This document shows, piece after piece, positions 1 to 7,317 of a stretch of 11,968 nucleotides of DNA. The stretch spans positions 1-11,968 of the forward strand of contig DAWS01000063.1 of assembly GCA_002506025.1 (NCBI GenBank), written 5' to 3'. The stretch comes from Euryarchaeota archaeon UBA111. GTDB lineage: Archaea; Thermoplasmatota; Poseidoniia; Poseidoniales; Poseidoniaceae. Within the stretch, counting starts at the first letter, position 1. Every line of letters starts with the position of its first letter. Under the pieces are notes generated by a model, which saw nothing but the letters and a program-made list of their open reading frames with translations, searched no databases and was not told the DNA's origin. A program made the translations under genes and the position numbers.

Positions 1-629
1 TGTCAGAAGTAGAGATGGAGCAAGAATCTAGCCCAGCACCAGAGGAAGTCAAGCCTATTGCTGGCATCGGAACACTTGTATTTGGCAAGTGGGATGCATC
101 GCAAGTTACCTGTAAAGATCCAGGACTAGCACCTTACATCAACCTCACAACTGTCGGTGTCCCACACACTGGAGGACGACACGCTAATGCATGGTTCGGT
201 AAAGCAAAGTTATCAGTTGTCGAGAGATATATCAACAAACTGATGAGAACTGGACCATATACCGGTAAGAAACAGGGTGCAATGAAGGCTTTTGAAACAG
301 CTCTCGATAATATTGCAGAAAAATCTGGTGAAAACCCCTTACAAACATTTGTCGACGCTATATGTAACGGCGCTCCGATGGAAGAAATCACTAGAATCAA
401 GTTTGGTGCAGTTTCTCAGCCCAAAGCTGTCGATTCATCACCATCTAGAAGGTTAGATGTTGCCCTCAGGAATCTGGCCAAAGGAGCCCAGCAGGGAACC
501 CACAAATCAAAGCGAACACTAACGAGTTGTATAATTAACGAGTTAACGAAAGCCGCATCTGGAGATGTAACCTCCTTTGCTGTATCCAAGAAAGAAGAAC
601 TTGAGAGAATCGCTGCTTCAGCCCGGTGA
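1..629 (+). CDS. rps7: 30S ribosomal protein S7 (archaeal/eukaryotic S5 type), 5' end at window edge
   Basis: Small-subunit ribosomal protein S7, a primary 16S rRNA binder that organises the head of the 30S subunit near the exit site. The archaeal family pattern is clear: FGKWD followed by KDPGLAPYINL, then PHTGGRHA and FGKAKLSVVERYINKLM, NPLQTFVDAICNGAP, SRRLDVALRNLAKGA, and the tail VSKKEELERIAASAR. An ATG at 15 gives 204 residues. However, the frame is open upstream, and bases 1-2 (TG) followed by TCA GAA GTA GAG would read (A)TG Ser-Glu-Val-Glu. The true start may therefore be one base left of the window, giving 209 residues. The acidic first 25 residues extend beyond the family core. S7 followed by EF-2 is the classical archaeal str order. 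The identification is secure; the exact start is not. Confidence 0.95.
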   Translation, partial: SEVEMEQESSPAPEEVKPIAGIGTLVFGKWDASQVTCKDPGLAPYINLTTVGVPHTGGRHANAWFGKAKLSVVERYINKLMRTGPYTGKKQGAMKAFETALDNIAEKSGENPLQTFVDAICNGAPMEEITRIKFGAVSQPKAVDSSPSRRLDVALRNLAKGAQQGTHKSKRTLTSCIINELTKAASGDVTSFAVSKKEELERIAASAR

Positions 630-778
630 AACTAACCGCAATCGAAGTATTAGTTACCGATTCAAACAGTCGCTAGTCGCCCATTTATCACCAATAGAAA
701 GGTGTAGCATGTGCTTGTGATGCGAGTTGCTTAAGAACCCCTCTTTACTGGCTAATTTTGTCGAGAAGTGGTGAACAC
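630..778 (+). other. Intergenic leader between S7 and EF-2
   Basis: A 149-base stretch without a supported gene. It holds a TATA-like ATTTATC at about 683-689, a weak hairpin (CACC 689-692 with GGTG 701-704, 8-base loop), and a 6-base direct repeat, AGTCGC-T-AGTCGC, near 669-681. The sequence GGTGA at 770-774 lies 4 bases before the ATG at 779 and matches the archaeal anti-Shine-Dalgarno core. This gap is longer than expected inside a str operon, so EF-2 may have its own promoter here. The promoter reading is weak; the ribosome site is the better supported part. Confidence 0.4.
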
Positions 779-2986
779 ATGGGCCGTAAAGAAGATAATA
801 TCAAAAAAGCAACCGAAGTAATGCATGTTTTACCACAGATTCGTAACCTGTGCATCGCCGCACACATTGATCACGGTAAAACTACCCTTTCCGATAACCT
901 AATTGCTGGAGCAGGAATGATGTCTAGTGATTTAGCAGGTGCTGCTAGGGTTTTGGACTTTGATGAACAAGAATCTGCTCGTGGGATAACTATCAACGCA
1001 GCATCAGCGTCAATGGTTCACCAAGTGGAGGGTACTGACTATCTCATCAACCTAATTGATACTCCAGGTCACGTAGATTTTGGTGGCGACGTTACGAGGG
1101 CTATGCGAGCAGTAGATGGATGTTTTATCCTTGCCTGTGCAGTAGAAGGACCAATGCCACAAACTGAAACAGTTGTCAGGCAAGCACTGAAAGAGAAGGT
1201 AAAGCCGGTATTATTTATCAACAAAGTAGACCGACTGATAAATGAGTTGCAAGTCACTCCTGAAGACATGATGGAGAGATTCAAAGGAACCATTACTAAA
1301 GTCAACAAACTAATTCGACAATTTGCTCCTGAAGAGTTCAAGAAAAGCTGGCAAGTTAGCGTTGGAGACGGAACCGTAGCATTTGGTTCAGCATATCACA
1401 ACTGGGGAATAACCGTTCCATACATGCAGAAGTCTGGAATTTCATTTAAGGACATCTTTGAATATTGTAACAAAGAACAACAAAAAGAACTAGCACAAAA
1501 GGCGCCAGTTCACGAAGTTCTGCTTGACATGTCTGTTACCAAACTACCAAGCCCTGTCGAAGCACAACCATACCGTATCCCAAATATTTGGACCGGTGAT
1601 CTTGAATCACCAATCGGGAAATCAATGATTGGCTGTGATCCAGAGGCCGAACTTGCAATGATGATTACCAAAATTTGGATGGATCCGCACGCTGGTGAAG
1701 TTGCTGTCGGTAGAATCTACTCAGGCGCTGTCAGCCAAGGTGAATCTGTTTACGCTATTGGTGCTGCAAAGCCAGAACGTGTTCAGCAGGTAAGTATGAT
1801 GGTTGGCGGCGACAGAATTACTGTGCCCAAGGTAGTTGCAGGCAATATCGCAGCGTTAACAGGAATTAGGACTGCTGCTGCTGGTGTTACACTTTCAAAA
1901 GACAAGGATTTCACACCTTTCGAGGCAATTCGACATTATTCTGAGCCTGTGGTTACCGTAGCTGTTGAACCGAAGAGCATGAAGGATTTACCCAAGTTCA
2001 TTGACGCACTACGAGCATTGGCCAAATCTGATGCTTCTCTGCAAGTGACGACCAATCAAGAAACCGGTGAAGCTTTGCTAGCAGGAATGGGTGAATTGCA
2101 CCTGGAAATCACCGTATACCGAATCGAAGAAGAACAAAACATCAAGGTGAAAGTAAGTCCACCAATCGTTGTTTATCGTGAAGGTGTCGAAGGGAATAAT
2201 CACGGCAGGCCATTTGAAGGCAAGTCACCAAACAGACACAACAGATTCTACTTTGAAGTCGAACAACTTCCGGGAGAGGTAATTGAAGCACTAAAGTCTG
2301 GTGACCTTGGAGATGGACCTGTAAGGACAAAGGAAGCCAAGGAAGTAGGCAACAAGTTCGGTGAGCATGGCATGGACAAAGATTTGATGAGAAAAATTTA
2401 CGCAATTAAGGGCACTAACGTATTGGTTAATGATACCAAGGGTATTCAAAACCTTCACGAAACCCGTGAACTAATCATCGAAGCATTCAACGAAGTGTGT
2501 GTTAAAGGCCCGATCGCTGACGAGCCGGTTCAGGGAATGTTTGTTAGATTGGTCGATGCAAAACTTCACGAAGACGCGATCCACCGTGGTCCTGCTCAGA
2601 CAATACCTGCGGTAAGAAACGGTATCAAAGGTGCGATGATGCGAGCTAGAACTATCATTCAAGAACCAATGCAGAAGGCTTTCGTCTCGGTGCCAAATGA
2701 CTGGCTTGGACAAGTTACCAGAGAGGTTACCAACCGAAGAGGTATTATCGAGGATATGCCATCCGATGGTGATGTTACAACAGTTGTCGGAATTATACCA
2801 ATTGCTGAAACCTTCGGCTTCTCCAATGACATCAGAGCTGCATCTCAAGGAAGAGCCGTTTGGAACACTGAAAACCTGGGCTTTGAACCATTACCACCAC
2901 AATTGTTTGACAAGGTAGTTGGGGAGATTAGAACTAGAAAGGGATTGAAGCCAGAACCCAATCCCGAATCCTATTACTCAGACTGA
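779..2986 (+). CDS. fusA: Translation elongation factor 2 (aEF-2)
   Basis: GTPase that drives translocation of tRNA and mRNA on the ribosome. From the ATG at 779 it is 735 residues, normal for archaeal EF-2, with no intein. GTPase motifs are all present: AHIDHGKT at 28-35, RGITI at 68-72, DTPGH at 94-98 and NKVD at 148-151. The domain IV tip DAIHRGPAQ places the histidine that archaea and eukaryotes convert to diphthamide at residue 602. The C-terminus (ETFGFSNDIRAASQGRA, ending in ESYYSD) is typical of the archaeal family. A TTG at 758 extends the frame by 7 residues, but the ATG at 779 is preferred because it has GGTGA 4 bases upstream and gives the usual MGRKEDN start. The MOSC gene follows after 5 bases, so the two are probably co-transcribed. 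Confidence 0.97.
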   Translation: MGRKEDNIKKATEVMHVLPQIRNLCIAAHIDHGKTTLSDNLIAGAGMMSSDLAGAARVLDFDEQESARGITINAASASMVHQVEGTDYLINLIDTPGHVDFGGDVTRAMRAVDGCFILACAVEGPMPQTETVVRQALKEKVKPVLFINKVDRLINELQVTPEDMMERFKGTITKVNKLIRQFAPEEFKKSWQVSVGDGTVAFGSAYHNWGITVPYMQKSGISFKDIFEYCNKEQQKELAQKAPVHEVLLDMSVTKLPSPVEAQPYRIPNIWTGDLESPIGKSMIGCDPEAELAMMITKIWMDPHAGEVAVGRIYSGAVSQGESVYAIGAAKPERVQQVSMMVGGDRITVPKVVAGNIAALTGIRTAAAGVTLSKDKDFTPFEAIRHYSEPVVTVAVEPKSMKDLPKFIDALRALAKSDASLQVTTNQETGEALLAGMGELHLEITVYRIEEEQNIKVKVSPPIVVYREGVEGNNHGRPFEGKSPNRHNRFYFEVEQLPGEVIEALKSGDLGDGPVRTKEAKEVGNKFGEHGMDKDLMRKIYAIKGTNVLVNDTKGIQNLHETRELIIEAFNEVCVKGPIADEPVQGMFVRLVDAKLHEDAIHRGPAQTIPAVRNGIKGAMMRARTIIQEPMQKAFVSVPNDWLGQVTREVTNRRGIIEDMPSDGDVTTVVGIIPIAETFGFSNDIRAASQGRAVWNTENLGFEPLPPQLFDKVVGEIRTRKGLKPEPNPESYYSD

Positions 2987-2991
2987 ACAGT

Positions 2992-3453
2992 ATGACTGGT
3001 AAGGTGGTTGGCCTACACACCTCAAATGGTGGCGTTCCGAAATTACCCACGGAATTGTTAGTGGTAACTAGGGATGGATGCCTTGGCGACAAGCAAAACG
3101 ATCGAAAGCATCATGGTGGATTGGACAAAGCGGTTTGTATATTTCAGGAAGAGATTATTGCTGATTTAGCAAATAATGGACACCCGATTTCACCTGGTTC
3201 AACTGGTGAGAACGTATTGATTAGTGGTATTCCTATCGGTGATATTAAACCGGGAGTTAGTTTGAAATTTCCTAATGTTGAATTAACTATAACTCAAGAT
3301 GCACCTCCATGTAAAACTATCAAAGAGTCATTTATCGGCGGACAATTTAATGTCATTTCACACAAAAAGCAACCAAATTTCACAAGATGGTATGCCAAAG
3401 TAACCCAAGCAGGAACAATATATCTTGATGACTCGATAGAGACGGTTAACTAA
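2992..3453 (+). CDS. MOSC-domain protein (YiiM-like, stand-alone)
   Basis: A single MOSC domain of 153 residues. The family (molybdenum cofactor sulfurase C-terminal domain) is predicted to bind sulfur or the molybdenum cofactor through a conserved cysteine. Visible features are RKHHGGLDKAV at 38-48, STGENV at 70-75, and the conserved cysteine in APPCKTI at residue 107. YiiM-type MOSC proteins have the same GRHHGGxDKA and TGEN blocks and take part in detoxifying N-hydroxylated bases; whether this one does is unknown. No NifS-like or molybdoenzyme domain is attached. It starts 5 bases after EF-2, the position often held by EF-1alpha in archaeal str clusters, so it probably rides on EF-2 transcription. 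Its last 8 bases overlap the end of the convergent isomerase-synthase gene. Confidence 0.85.
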   Translation: MTGKVVGLHTSNGGVPKLPTELLVVTRDGCLGDKQNDRKHHGGLDKAVCIFQEEIIADLANNGHPISPGSTGENVLISGIPIGDIKPGVSLKFPNVELTITQDAPPCKTIKESFIGGQFNVISHKKQPNFTRWYAKVTQAGTIYLDDSIETVN

Positions 3454-5269
3454 TTCTGTTGAGTTGATAATCGGTTAGTTCGCGTAACGCCAACAGTGCT
3501 GGGCTATCTCTTAATCTATCCAGACAAGAATGAGCTTTCTTGTGATACTCCTCAGCCTTCGTTCGGGCGTAATCAACTGAACCAATAGACTTCAATGCTG
3601 CTAACCCCAGATCGATTTCAGCTTGGGTAGCAGATTCGCCCTTACCAAGTACTGCTTTCAAATTATTAAGCTCAGGAGAATCAGGCTGCGATAGCGCATG
3701 AATGACCATCAAAGTTCGCTTACCTTGAGCAAGATCTGAACCCGCAGGTTTGCCAAGTGTATCTGAGTCAGAAAGAACGTCAATTAAGTCGTCCATCAGT
3801 TGGAAACATAAACCAACTGCAAGACCCCAGTCAGCCATGCATTGAATGGTTTCAGCATCTGCCCCAGACATACGAGCACCAACTTCAGCACATGTCAAAA
3901 ACATCACTGCGGTTTTCCCCTCTATCATTTCGAAGTAATCACTCTCAGATACAGCGATACGGTCCTCAAACTCGATGTCTAATTGCTGCCCCTCACTAAC
4001 TCTTCTAACCATCCATGCTAATCGATTCACCATTGCACCGACATCCTTGTGTGCCAGTCCTTTAGCCCCCACCAATCTCTCAAAGGCAATTGCTAACATT
4101 GCATCACCAGCATTAATCGCAGTCGGTAAGCCGTATTCTATGTGAACCGCATTTAGACCACGTCGAGTATCATCATCGTCCATTATGTCATCGTGGACTA
4201 AAGTAAAATTGTGCACAATTTCAATAGCTGCACCAACATCTAGCAGACCGGAATGTGAATTTCCAACAGCCTTGCCTACTAACCAGGGAAGAGTGGCTCT
4301 TAGCCTTTTACCGCCACCTTCAATCAAGTGCATCATGGCATTTGACAGTCGTGAATGCTTAGAGGCACACAGACTATCAGAAATTCTGCGCTCAACTAGT
4401 GGCTTAACCTCCATTATTGAGGTATTCAGCCCTGCACCAGTCGCAGTCGACAGCATATCTGAGACATCACCCATGTCGTGAATTAAATCATCCCTCAATT
4501 CGACAATCCGGTCTAAATTACCAATACTATCCCACCATTCATCAGTCATGACCCGTTCTGCAATACACCTAAACCACGGCGCTATTTCACCACCAATGTC
4601 AATATCTCCAGCAAGTATCTGGTGTAGTTCTTGTTTACTGACCCATTTGATTTCCGACACCTCATTCTGATTAATTTTGATATCAACATCTGCTTGAATT
4701 ACTAAAATATGATCTATCTCTCTTTCAACCCAATCTGCATTCATTCGGGCAGAATACATCATCTTAGTAACAAAGTGGAAGTCATTCAACGACAATTCAT
4801 CAGGTGATATTCCCAGTTCTTGGTGCAATTTTCTAATTGCCGCCCGCTTGACACCGGAAGCATCAATCAGTTCGGACTCAGTGTCAGACGAAAGTGGATG
4901 AGAGCAGCAAGAGTTGGCCCAAACCCCGGGAAATGTAACTTTGTCATCAGCTCGCTTTTGCAGCAGTAGCCTGCCCTCACGATCAAACATCAATACGCTA
5001 AACGCTCTATGGAGTAGACCGGCTTGATAATGTGCCGAAACTTTTGATGCACTACCAATAGCAGAGTCATTTTCATCGACTAAAATGACAGCTTCTGACA
5101 TCAATGCTATCTGTTCACTATCCGCTGAATTATCCATCAGCATTTGTTGGAGATTTTCATCAATCTCAACAGATGGAACATCACCTATCTGGTATCCAGT
5201 CAAGTCATCACCATGCATTGCAGTAGAACTCGATAAATGAATAGTTCCCTCAAGAAATAAATCATTCAC
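3446..5269 (-). CDS. Type I isopentenyl-diphosphate isomerase fused to geranylgeranyl-type polyprenyl diphosphate synthase
   Basis: One uninterrupted 607-residue frame with two enzymes. Residues about 58-250 are a Nudix-type IPP isomerase (IDI type I): metal ligands H80 and H87 (AHYQAGLLHRAF), catalytic Cys122 and H124 (SCCSHP), and WVEREIDH with E182/E184. The 7- and 42-residue spacings equal those of E. coli His25, His32 and Cys67. The longer middle and the APWFRCIAE...EWW ending resemble the eukaryotic form. Residues about 285-607 are a trans-prenyltransferase: GGGKRLR at 318-324, first Asp-rich motif DDIMD at 360-364, KTA at 452-454, second motif DDLID at 493-497. Phe355, five residues before the first motif with Thr at minus four, suits a C20 product. 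The GTG at 5269 overlaps the upstream kinase stop by 8 bases, implying coupled translation. The first ~57 residues are unrecognised. ATG codons at residues 18, 43 and 57 are alternative starts. Confidence 0.95.
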   Translation of the reverse strand: MNDLFLEGTIHLSSSTAMHGDDLTGYQIGDVPSVEIDENLQQMLMDNSADSEQIALMSEAVILVDENDSAIGSASKVSAHYQAGLLHRAFSVLMFDREGRLLLQKRADDKVTFPGVWANSCCSHPLSSDTESELIDASGVKRAAIRKLHQELGISPDELSLNDFHFVTKMMYSARMNADWVEREIDHILVIQADVDIKINQNEVSEIKWVSKQELHQILAGDIDIGGEIAPWFRCIAERVMTDEWWDSIGNLDRIVELRDDLIHDMGDVSDMLSTATGAGLNTSIMEVKPLVERRISDSLCASKHSRLSNAMMHLIEGGGKRLRATLPWLVGKAVGNSHSGLLDVGAAIEIVHNFTLVHDDIMDDDDTRRGLNAVHIEYGLPTAINAGDAMLAIAFERLVGAKGLAHKDVGAMVNRLAWMVRRVSEGQQLDIEFEDRIAVSESDYFEMIEGKTAVMFLTCAEVGARMSGADAETIQCMADWGLAVGLCFQLMDDLIDVLSDSDTLGKPAGSDLAQGKRTLMVIHALSQPDSPELNNLKAVLGKGESATQAEIDLGLAALKSIGSVDYARTKAEEYHKKAHSCLDRLRDSPALLALRELTDYQLNRIS

Positions 5270-6077
5270 TGATTATTTTAGTCCCTCTAGTTTGTCTTCC
5301 GATACAAGCATCAAATAATCGCTCGGGCTTTTCTCCATTGACTAGCATTACTTCAATGCCGAAACTTGCCACTTCAGCACCGCGTTTTGCTTTAAGTTCT
5401 ATACCACCCGTTACGTCAATCTCAGAGTGGTGAATGCCAGAATAAACGATAGATGGCGACCATTCTTTGATTAAATCGTCTTCTGTTGCTTGCTCAGGAG
5501 GTTTACTTAGGATTCCATCAACTCCTTTTACGGCAAATACTAAACGAGTAACATTTGGAATATCACGGCATAACCTTACTACTAAATCATCGCCTGATAA
5601 TATTCCAAATTCTCCATTATCACAATCGACGACATCACCAAACGTAATCGGAACTTCTTCCGTTATGGTGAAATTGCCGAGTATATCACCTGAAAATCCA
5701 CTTCCTGTATTTCTCGCCCATCTGTGTGGCGGCAGCGATTTCGCCGAAACACCAACTTTTTGAAACGCGGTGATAATGAGATTGTTTAATGTAAGCATGT
5801 CCTTACGAACAAGACTAACCGCGTCTTTCTGCGATGAGCAATCATCCTGAGGAGCGAATTCCACCCCTGGCAATAATCCTTCATTCAAGCGCCAATATTT
5901 TGCTCTTAAATGACCAAATGAACCTGCACCATGCACTACTATCACCTGCAATCCAGATTCCAAACATCGCTTCACAACTGCAACTAATTGTTCTATAATG
6001 GCTAAGTCTGGTGTACATAATTTTGCTTTGTTGGTAATAAGTCCCCCACCGAATTTCACTACCACTACATCGGTCAT
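5262..6077 (-). CDS. ipk: Isopentenyl phosphate kinase
   Basis: Amino-acid-kinase-fold enzyme that phosphorylates isopentenyl phosphate to isopentenyl diphosphate with ATP, the last step of the archaeal (decarboxylase-first) mevalonate route. From the ATG at 6077 it has 271 residues, near the family length of about 260. It shows the N-terminal KFGGGLITNK, the second glycine loop HGAGSFGH at 49-56 with the histidine that separates IPK from other family members, NTGSGFSGD in the middle, FAVKGVDGI, and the substrate-end DVTGGIELK. A TTG at 6104 would add 9 residues but lies inside an inverted repeat, so the ATG directly before the first beta strand is preferred. It overlaps the isomerase-synthase gene by 8 bases. 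That downstream enzyme uses its product, so the order in the operon follows the order of the reactions. Confidence 0.93.
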   Translation of the reverse strand: MTDVVVVKFGGGLITNKAKLCTPDLAIIEQLVAVVKRCLESGLQVIVVHGAGSFGHLRAKYWRLNEGLLPGVEFAPQDDCSSQKDAVSLVRKDMLTLNNLIITAFQKVGVSAKSLPPHRWARNTGSGFSGDILGNFTITEEVPITFGDVVDCDNGEFGILSGDDLVVRLCRDIPNVTRLVFAVKGVDGILSKPPEQATEDDLIKEWSPSIVYSGIHHSEIDVTGGIELKAKRGAEVASFGIEVMLVNGEKPERLFDACIGRQTRGTKIISE

Positions 6078-6088
6078 AGTTATCGCCA

Positions 6089-6108
6089 AATATTGATATC
6101 TCAATATT
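6089..6108. promoter_or_regulatory. Inverted repeat in the divergent IPK / zinc-ribbon promoter region
   Basis: Two perfect 8-base arms, AATATTGA (6089-6096) and TCAATATT (6101-6108), are separated by TATC. The repeat lies 11 bases before the kinase ATG at 6077 and 47 bases before the opposite gene's ATG at 6156. It could be an operator acting on both genes, and its AT-rich right arm could serve as a TATA element for the plus-strand gene. The symmetry is read directly; the role is inferred. Confidence 0.45.
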
Positions 6109-6116
6109 GTTGTTAC

Positions 6117-6154
6117 TCACAAGCATTCATCAATGATGGTCTATTCACAAGCAT
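6117..6154. repeat. 10-base direct repeat upstream of the zinc-ribbon gene
   Basis: TCACAAGCAT occurs at 6117-6126 and again at 6145-6154, 28 bases apart. Both copies are followed by CAT, directly in the second and after one T in the first. The second copy abuts the ATG at 6156. It could be a pair of regulator sites or a local duplication. The short distance in noncoding DNA makes chance less likely, but function is unproven. Confidence 0.4.
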
Positions 6155-6155
6155 C

Positions 6156-6494
6156 ATGTCAGAGGGTCCATTGCTTGATGAATTCATGCGACACCTTCAG
6201 GCCAGTCTTGATGAAGCAATGGACATTGAGGACAAAATTGAGCGGCATGATAGAATTCTTCAGCTCGAAATAGCCATACAAGAGGCGATAATCTTCAAGA
6301 ATCGGTATAAGGAGCTAGTAAGTCATGGTATTGATCCATTAGTTCTTGTTGCACAAAAGGAAGGTCAAGAGGCTCCACCCCCAGCAACAAAATCACAAGC
6401 TCTTACTCTGGGTGGGTCTAATTGCGAAAAATGCGGTTCTGCCCTCGACCCCGATTTAGACTTCTGCCCTGCTTGTGGCACGGTAGTCAAGTGA
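6156..6494 (+). CDS. Small coiled-coil protein with C-terminal zinc ribbon
   Basis: A 112-residue protein of unknown function. Residues about 5-56 are strongly helical and charged (LDEAMDIEDKIERHDRIL and following), probably a coiled coil or helical hairpin. A Pro/Ala-rich linker at about 70-80 leads to a C-terminal zinc ribbon with Cys90, Cys93, Cys104 and Cys107 (CEKC, then CPAC), typical of archaeal zinc-ribbon tails. The frame extends up to an ATG at 6093, but that start falls inside the inverted repeat and adds 21 residues unlike the rest, so the ATG at 6156 is preferred. It is divergent from the kinase gene, and its stop is one base from the stop of the convergent kptA. It may be a scaffold or nucleic-acid-binding adaptor; nothing visible decides this. 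Confidence 0.75.
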   Translation: MSEGPLLDEFMRHLQASLDEAMDIEDKIERHDRILQLEIAIQEAIIFKNRYKELVSHGIDPLVLVAQKEGQEAPPPATKSQALTLGGSNCEKCGSALDPDLDFCPACGTVVK

Positions 6495-6495
6495 C

Positions 6496-7197
6496 TTACT
6501 CTTCTTCTTCCGCTTCCCATCTAGCGACTATGTCGGTTATCACTGGATCATCAGATTCGACCTGATACAGATAATCAGATGGCATATCGGTGGTCAAAAA
6601 CACTGACTTACCTGCTCTAAAAATAGTATTACCATCAGCAATTGCCCTCGTAGTATCGACTTCAATTATCGCTGGTCGATCGATTCTAACATGGCCTGCC
6701 TCCATAGCCTTCTCAATGGTCTTTGAGAGGTGGACATGTTGTCGGTCTCCCGCAGTTATACCAAATTCAAGAATTGTCGGAACCTCGTCTGGCTCGCATG
6801 GCCAGTATAGTGCATCCGGAATATCATCAGTTGGCAAGTCGAGTTCTAGTTCTATAGAATGACCGTATGTGGCCCTAATCATTTCTCCCTCTACCTGATA
6901 TCTACCTTTTTCATCAGAGTTTGCAATTGCCTCAAAGTGCCATCCACGAAGCCAATGATAGTGCCTTCTTTGGTTTGATATTGCTTCAGACAATTCCCTG
7001 GTATTGACCCAGCCGTTAATATCCATGTCAACTCCGAATTTTTCGGGAGCATGACGTAAAACCAGCGCTAGAATTCTGCCCAAAGATTGTGATTCTCTAT
7101 CGCTCATGATGAATTTTCCTTCTTCATTACAAACATCACAGTTACTGCCGATGAAAAACTTCGTCTCGCATCCTTTGTCCCTACATTGTCTTAGCAT
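6496..7197 (-). CDS. kptA: RNA 2'-phosphotransferase (Tpt1/KptA) with N-terminal zinc module
   Basis: Removes an internal 2'-phosphate from RNA by transferring it to NAD+, as at tRNA splice junctions made by ligases of the fungal/plant type. The protein is 233 residues. Residues 5-23 form a Cys4 module (C5, C10, C20, C23), as in some archaeal members. The core follows: ALVLRHAPEKFG at 44-55, NGWV at 61-64, KGRYQV, IRATYGHS at 107-114, RQHVHLS at 152-158, and FRAGKSVFLTTD near the C-terminus. These blocks carry the family's catalytic Arg and His residues. The usual LYHGT motif reads ALYWPCE here (129-135), so the NAD-contacting His is not obvious. An Asp/Glu-rich tail ends the protein. Archaea do not need this step for their normal ligase, so the physiological substrate is open. 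The ATG at 7197 is required to include the Cys4 module. Confidence 0.92.
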   Translation of the reverse strand: MLRQCRDKGCETKFFIGSNCDVCNEEGKFIMSDRESQSLGRILALVLRHAPEKFGVDMDINGWVNTRELSEAISNQRRHYHWLRGWHFEAIANSDEKGRYQVEGEMIRATYGHSIELELDLPTDDIPDALYWPCEPDEVPTILEFGITAGDRQHVHLSKTIEKAMEAGHVRIDRPAIIEVDTTRAIADGNTIFRAGKSVFLTTDMPSDYLYQVESDDPVITDIVARWEAEEEE

Positions 7198-7317
7198 GAT
7201 TCTAGGCGGAGAGCCTCTGTTATTAGTATCTATGGAGGATTAAACATTACAAACAAATAATCTAGTTATGTTATAATTAACCGCTGTAATCAAATGCTAC
7301 CTGTCAATCGGCTAGTC
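7198..7317. promoter_or_regulatory. Divergent promoter region of kptA and thiolase
   Basis: A 120-base AT-rich gap between two genes reading outward. The best archaeal TATA-like element for the thiolase is TTATAA at 7271-7276. Transcription from it would be expected near 7300, about 17 bases before the ATG at 7318 and after the alternative ATG at 7294, which favours the later start. A small hairpin (AGGC 7203-7206 with GCCT 7212-7215) lies just upstream of kptA. No clear TATA box was found for kptA. Confidence 0.45.

Noticed and set aside
687..704. Hairpin CACC / GGTG in the S7-EF-2 gap as a terminator or riboswitch
   Set aside because: The stem is only 4 base pairs with no following T-run and no larger conserved architecture.
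2471..2848. 125-residue minus-strand frame inside EF-2
   Set aside because: It is antisense to the conserved domains IV-V of EF-2, has no recognisable motif and no ribosome site, and is explained by codon structure.
5997..6006. AATGGCTAAG, found again at 10471 and 11629 (with a 9-base version at 10374), as a possible dispersed repeat
   Set aside because: Two copies are simply Leu-Ala-Ile codons (TTA GCC ATT) in minus-strand genes. The other two are short matches in one gap, so a shared element is not supported.
6093..6155. Upstream in-frame ATG extending the small zinc-ribbon gene
   Set aside because: The added residues are unlike the rest of the protein, and the start sits inside the inverted repeat; the ATG at 6156 fits better.
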